The notes under the pieces are model-generated. The model was not told the DNA's origin, did not search any database, and was given only the letters and a program-made list of their open reading frames with translations. A stretch of DNA of 64,000 bases, taken from assembly GCF_011386835.1 (NCBI RefSeq), contig NC_088800.1:60665439-60729438 (forward strand). The letters run 5' to 3'. The DNA is from Chrysemys picta bellii. Taxonomy: Eukaryota > Chordata > Testudines > Emydidae. A program made the translations under genes and the position numbers. This document shows, piece after piece, positions 59,126 to 64,000 of the stretch; the stretch's first letter is position 1, and the number at the start of each line of letters is the position of its first letter.

Positions 59126-60215
59126 TGTCAGAAATAGGGCAGATACCCCAAACTAGTGGTGTGTTTTATAATTAGATGTCATTAGACCAGTAACAAATGT
59201 GAACTCCAGGATCACTATACCATGGAGTCACAGACAGTCCCTTCAGACTTTCCAGTCTATCTTACCACTTAGACAAACTGGACTTAGTGGTAAATGGTCA
59301 CTTACACCAAAGATCACATCACATTTTGCAAAAAGAAAAACTAATAAACTAATACATTTGTTAGTCTCTAAGGTGCCACAAGTACTCCTGTTCTTCTTTT
59401 TGCGGATACAGACTAACACGGCTGCTACTCTGAAAAAAATCACATTTTGGTTGCTTCCAGTCCCAATCCCAAAGAGAGTCTCTTACCCTAGATCAATTGC
59501 TACTCTAGATCTTACACCAAAGACAAAACTGGCAGCCAATTCTATAGTAAACTAACTGAAGGTTTATTAGCTAAGAAAATGAAATTAGAGTTATTGAGAG
59601 GTTAAAGCAGGTAAAATATATGTACAGGTGAGTCATAGTCTGCCATTCAGAATGGTAGCAGAGATGTAGTTATCAGCCAGTTTCCCACAAATTTCTCAGG
59701 GCTAACCAGAATAACTCTGGGGATCTCTGACTTCTCATTCAGTTATTCAGTCCTCTTAGAATTCAAACAGTACAGAAATGCAGAATCTTTCCCTGAATCC
59801 AAACTAATACCTTCTTCTTACAGAAGATAAGCTGGCAGGGTCACTAGTACATGGACTTTTCCTTTGATGATGGAGAGTGAGAAATGTATTTTGAGTCTTT
59901 GACCTCCGATCATCATACACTTGCTTTGAAATTATCACTTTTCTGTTAAAGTTCTTCATTTTGCAAAGCTGCTTCCTTGTCTGATGGGTTATTTAGTTAC
60001 AGGGGTATTTGCAATGTAAATGTTTGCTATTACATTATAACAGGATATAGATCAGTGAAAACAATGCATATAACATCCTATTAGTTTTCATGAGGTTTAA
60101 ACACCAATACACTCTTATACATTTAACAATCACTTTGATCTATATGAATACACAAGTGAATTAACCTGGGGCTTCAGCATCAGCTGTCACCTGGTCTGCC
60201 AGTATCATATTGAGT
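59126..60215 (-). mobile_element. LTR-like repeat, antisense, with nested retroposon
   Basis: The block starts tgtcagaaatagggcagata and contains, on the minus strand, an AATAAA within ggtttattagc near 59566, in an arrangement like the solo LTR at 45775-46979. The right end near 60200-60215 is uncertain and no target duplication was found. A ribozyme-family retroposon is inserted at 59329-59438. Confidence 0.5.
59329..59438 (+). mobile_element. Truncated hairpin-retroposon copy, sense
   Basis: A 110-bp copy of the family's 3' part (acatttgttagtctctaagg, then gcggatacagactaacacgg and ctgctactctgaaa). It is flanked by ATCACATTTTG at 59318-59328 and 59439-59449. The hammerhead-like part is missing because of 5' truncation. 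Confidence 0.8.
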
Positions 60216-61048
60216 GCTTCACTTTGCAACCCAAATAAGTCTTTTAACATAGTTTTTTTTTGGGGTGGGGGAAAGGCGGTATGTTTTTTAACTTTAAGGA
60301 AAAATGTAAAACTAAATTATGTTACAATCCCCTCATTAGACATCACAAGCAGGGTTTAAATCCTGAACTCTCAACACTGAAGCACAGATTTCTGTCACTT
60401 GAGCCACAGGTCCTAACTACATTAGCTAACAGCTATCTCGTCTTCATCCTGTTATAGCTAATCTGTGAATTAGGGTTGATGCAAAAGGGAAAAAAACCCT
60501 CTTGATTAATTCTTTTGTTGATGGAATTTTGAAATTTATTTTTCAAGAGAATTTAGTGTTCATAAAATATGTGTTGTTGACAATACTTGAAAGAGAGGTC
60601 CTCCATATATTCACCGAAGTGGTATATCTCAGACCACAGTTGTGCAGTCTGCCTGACTTCACTGCCCCACAAATGTGCTTCCATCCTGACCTTTAGAAAG
60701 TCTCCATTAGTGGCCACAGGATAGTTCTGTCTCCATACCTATTGTGTTCTTCACTCCTCTGCTGAGATTGCCAACAAGAGGGCCAAATATTGGACTTTTT
60801 TATGATGTATAATAGTAGCTTGAATGAGAACACAAACTTATTTCATTTAGTCCATCAAAAGAGCTAAGTCATATGGTAACTACTCTTGGTTTTTTATTGA
60901 CCTGGGCTAGATTTTTACCAGTAATTGAGAAAGACTCCATGGATGAAATTTTCAAAAGCACCTATTTGAGTTTGGAGCCTGAGTTCTGTTTTCATAAGTG
61001 ATTTAGATACTTAGGAGACTAACACTCATTGACTTTCAAAGAGACTAA
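60216..61048. other. Gene-free stretch with a tRNA-derived SINE fragment
   Basis: No gene is seen. About 60330-60475 in antisense has a B-box-like block (gggtttaaatcc) and an A-box-like block (cacttgagcca), suggesting an old tRNA-derived SINE. Confidence 0.45.
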
Positions 61049-61325
61049 GAGTATGTCTACATTGCCAAAAAAAAAAAAAGTGTGTTCTTCACTTAGGCTA
61101 GCTAAATTGGGTTAAAACGGCAGTGAAAAACATACTGCCTTTAACTAGGGTTAGCAACTCCAGTTCAGGCCTTCTAGGGCAGTGTCGGGTTACATGCAAG
61201 CTGCTAATCTGAGTTAAAAGTCAAGTTGTCATGTCTTCACTGCTATTTTAACCAGCTAATGCAAATTAGGTAGTCTGAACCAAGAACACACTTTTTGTTG
61301 TGGTGGTTGTGGTGCAGACATACCT
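61049..61325. mobile_element. Harbinger-type MITE, 277 bp
   Basis: The ends are GAGTATGTCTACA and, inverted, AGGTATGTCTGCA. The flanks TAA (61046-61048) and TTA (61326-61328) fit the 3-bp TWA target of Harbinger elements. No coding frame. Confidence 0.65.
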
Positions 61326-61486
61326 TTAGGCTTCTAACTCACTTAGGGAACAAAACCCTGTAAAAATGTAATTTTGTCACAATAGGTTAAACCCCTTCCC
61401 TCCACCCACCAAAAAGAGAAAAAAAGGGGGCAAGGAGACCAGGATTCAGGAGTGTGGGTCAGTCCTGTGATCCAGTCCAATGGGGT

Positions 61487-61663
61487 CAGGAGCGCCGCCA
61501 GCTTTTCTGCCACCCTAGGCAGCGGACGGTCCCGTCCCGAAATGCCGCCCCCCACAGAGGTGGCGGAAGGTCCCGCCGCTGAAATACCACCGCGGTCGCT
61601 ACCCCCCAAATTGTAGTGCCCTAGGCGACTGCCTAGGTCGCCTAATGGGTTGCGCCGGCCCTG
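61487..61663. mobile_element. Non-autonomous hAT element, 177 bp
   Basis: The termini are CAGGAGCGCC and, inverted, CAGGGCCGGCGC. A perfect 8-bp duplication AATGGGGT flanks it (61479-61486 and 61664-61671). The interior is GC-rich with CCTAGGCRRC-type inverted blocks. Confidence 0.9.
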
Positions 61664-63362
61664 AATGGGGTTGCTGGTAATTAAACTTTCATTAGCTGTT
61701 GCAGAGTTAGAAAGGGAGGCAGCAAAGAACAGAGGGAAGAGCATAGACTGGGCTGCTCGTTAGGCATTAGCTTCCCTACCAGGTGGTCAGTACAATAAAG
61801 GAGTAACAACTTGTCCATTCTTTTGCTCAAAGAAAAAATCTGTGTTATGAAGTGACAGATCAGAAACAAAGCAGTAGAAAATTGAAACCATGTCTGGAAG
61901 TTTATAGCAATGCATCTTTAAGTTTCATCTCACTGTTGAGGGGGCCATTTAAAAAGATAAGAGCATAATCCAGACATCTATGATGATGATTTCCTTCAAT
62001 GTGATAATAAATATACCAAAGTACCCTTTTATCTTTAATAATTCAGGATTCACTGGGTGTTTAAAGCTTTTCCCGTTCTATCATTTAAGGAATCTGATGG
62101 TAATTTGTTAAAAATAATGGGAGACATGTCTTGACAATAGACAAAAAAAAATTGTGCAATATAAAGGACTCTTTAAAAATGGAAGGCAGTGCGCTATACA
62201 GCAGTTACATAAAGAACTTAAAGATTTACAGATGTGAAACACTGACAGTTGTAAATGAATGAATCCAACATGGAAACAACCTAATGACATCTGGTGTAAA
62301 AAGGGCCATTAATATCTTTGAAAAAAGGGGGACCAAACTGAAACAATGTGGGCAACAGCTGATTCCAAAATATGTTCAACATGCAGTTAATTAGCCAAAT
62401 ACATTTTTAGAAATAAGGTGTAACTGTAACTACGTGCAATAAGGATGATGCTCAGACTCCAAAATGTCAATCCGAAGTAAACATTTTAAAACGAAAAGAG
62501 AAAGAAAGAGGGAAAGGGAGAAGCAGCAGCAGGTGAAGTAGGGAATATTTGGACCCGTTACAGGAAATTTGTATGATCTTGACTCCATTTAGTTTTCTAA
62601 AATGATGAGAGTAATTAATACACAAATGGGCCAAATAAAACCTTCATACTCTATGAAAATGCTTGTCTAAGTTAGTAATGTGTACATTGCTGTGTTTTAG
62701 CAAAATTTGTTACATAAGGTATTTGGCCATGTTATTAATATAGCAAAGGCTGTTATGCTCATAGTATTCTGTGAATTGGGGGTTAAAAAAAAGTTTCAGT
62801 TGGACATGCTGTTCGAAAGTCTTCTGCTTGTGATAGGTCACATACAATACAATATATATTTCATGACAAACTGTTGTAATCAGAATCTGAAAACTTGCAT
62901 AGCAAAAGGCCTCCACGGTCCATACGATCAGAGATAGACAAACCAGCCAATAAACCTTCTGCCAACTTTTGCCCCCATAGATAGTCATTTTTTCCCGAAG
63001 TTCAGATAGAGTATTTCAGTTTTTCTTTCATTTTTACATCTTCCCACACCCTTGCATTTCTGTGCCCCAATTTTGCAGTCAGGAGCTATTGAAATACAGT
63101 GAAAGAGGCTGTTTTTGTGAGATTTCCATGCAAATTTTGTTCATTCCAGAAGTTGGGATAGTTTGAAGAGAATTTTTAAATAAGCATTCTCACTGACTTC
63201 CGAATTCTGTTTTAATGTTTTTCCATCACTGCAGAAACATATATTGATGAAAAGTATCTATTAGATAGTCCTTCAAAAACCCTCTTAAAGATTTAGTTAG
63301 AAAAGTCTACTAAAAACGACTTGGTACAAAAGTATTGCATGAACACTTACTATGCCTTACAC
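61664..63362. other. Gene-free stretch
   Basis: No gene or classified repeat is seen. Confidence 0.5.
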
Positions 63363-63673
63363 CAGGGGTAGGCAACCTATGGCACGTGTGCCGAAGGCGG
63401 CACGAGAGCTGATTTTCAGTGGCACTCACACTGCCCAGGTCCTGGCCACCGGTCCGGGGGGCTCTGCATTTTAATTTAATTTTAAATGAAGCTTCTTAAA
63501 CATTTTGAAAACCTTATTTACTTTACATACAACAATAGTTTAGTTATATATTATAGACTTATAGAAAGAGACCTTCTAAAAACGTTAAAATGTATTACTG
63601 GCACGCGAAGCCTTAAATTAGAGTGAATAAATGAAGACTAGGCACATCACTTCTGAAAGGTTGCTGACCCCTG
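63363..63673. mobile_element. Non-autonomous hAT element, 311 bp, copy B
   Basis: The termini are CAGGGGTAGGCAACC and, inverted, CAGGGGTCAGCAACC. Flanks CCTTACAC (63355-63362) and CATTACAC (63674-63681) form an 8-bp duplication with one change. Same length as, and very similar to, 28674-28984. Confidence 0.92.
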
Positions 63674-64000
63674 CATTACACACACCCAAAAAAAAAAAAA
63701 AAGTGATCCTCATTTAGTTTGTGCCAGTAAAAATTTTAAAGATGCTATAAATTTGTGCTTTTTGGTATGTTCTCAAAAATGCAGTGATTGCAAGCTAAAT
63801 GTAACAATTTTATTATTATTCCTCTCACCCTACCCATAACAGGAGTATTTTATTATCCCTTCCAAAAAAAAAAAAACCAAAAAACCCCACCACTACCACC
63901 ACTTTATAAGGCATGCATTTACATTTTATTTTTACCAGTTAAAAAAACCTTGTGCCTGACTGTGCTCTTTCTTATACCGTGAAGTTAGGAGCAACTCCAT
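63674..64000. other. Gene-free end of window
   Basis: No gene is seen; two A-rich runs (about 63688-63701 and 63865-63876). Confidence 0.5.

Noticed and set aside
1..64000. CRISPR array, rRNA, bacterial operons
   Set aside because: No regularly spaced direct repeats with unique spacers and no rRNA-like sequence; the repeat content is vertebrate.

Overview
The window looks like intergenic or deep-intronic DNA from a non-avian reptile, most likely a turtle. The basis is the repeat content: CR1 and L2 LINEs, MIR-type SINEs, a tRNA-derived SINE with a CR1-like tail, DIRS remnants, many small hAT and Harbinger elements, and retroposons carrying a hammerhead-ribozyme-like core. I found no convincing host gene, tRNA, rRNA or CRISPR array. 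Family and taxon names come from recognising motifs, not from a database search.

The centrepiece is a complete PIF/Harbinger DNA transposon at 7040-11893, with near-identical 16-bp terminal inverted repeats and a 3-bp TAA target duplication. Its plus strand holds an intact DDE transposase (427 aa). Its minus strand holds a Myb/SANT-like protein in two exons (11497-10921 and 9927-9452), which splice in frame to 350 codons. Inside the Myb intron, on the opposite strand, lies a third open frame (10424-10714) with a strong start context, a possible 3' splice site and its own AATAAA. It may encode a small BEN-like protein. The transposase and Myb-like protein presumably cooperate on the element's ends, where GTCYACACTA motifs recur. 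The third frame is the best candidate for an undescribed component.

Layout: 1-3050 is gene-free with one SINE and one hAT element. 3055-5050 is a decayed retroelement split by a hAT element. 6100-7036 holds a LINE reverse-transcriptase relic and a DNA-transposon end. 7040-11893 is the Harbinger. 13060-14340 is an antisense L2. 14341-26700 is mostly repeat-poor. 26725-27500 holds two hairpin retroposons with hammerhead-like cores. 28500-35130 has L2, CR1, hAT and MIR pieces. 39500-40470 has a Harbinger-like MITE and a SINE. 43072-43263 has a perfect 30-bp inverted repeat. 44400-45770 is a DIRS relic, next to a solo LTR (45775-46979) containing a SINE. 47462-50025 has two GC-rich DNA elements. 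52465-53110 is LTR-like. 55738-59080 is a long antisense CR1 interrupted by a mariner-like element that itself contains a hAT MITE. 59126-60215 is LTR-like with a nested ribozyme-family copy. The end holds further MITEs.

Only the Harbinger genes look intact. All other coding matches are broken by stops or frameshifts.
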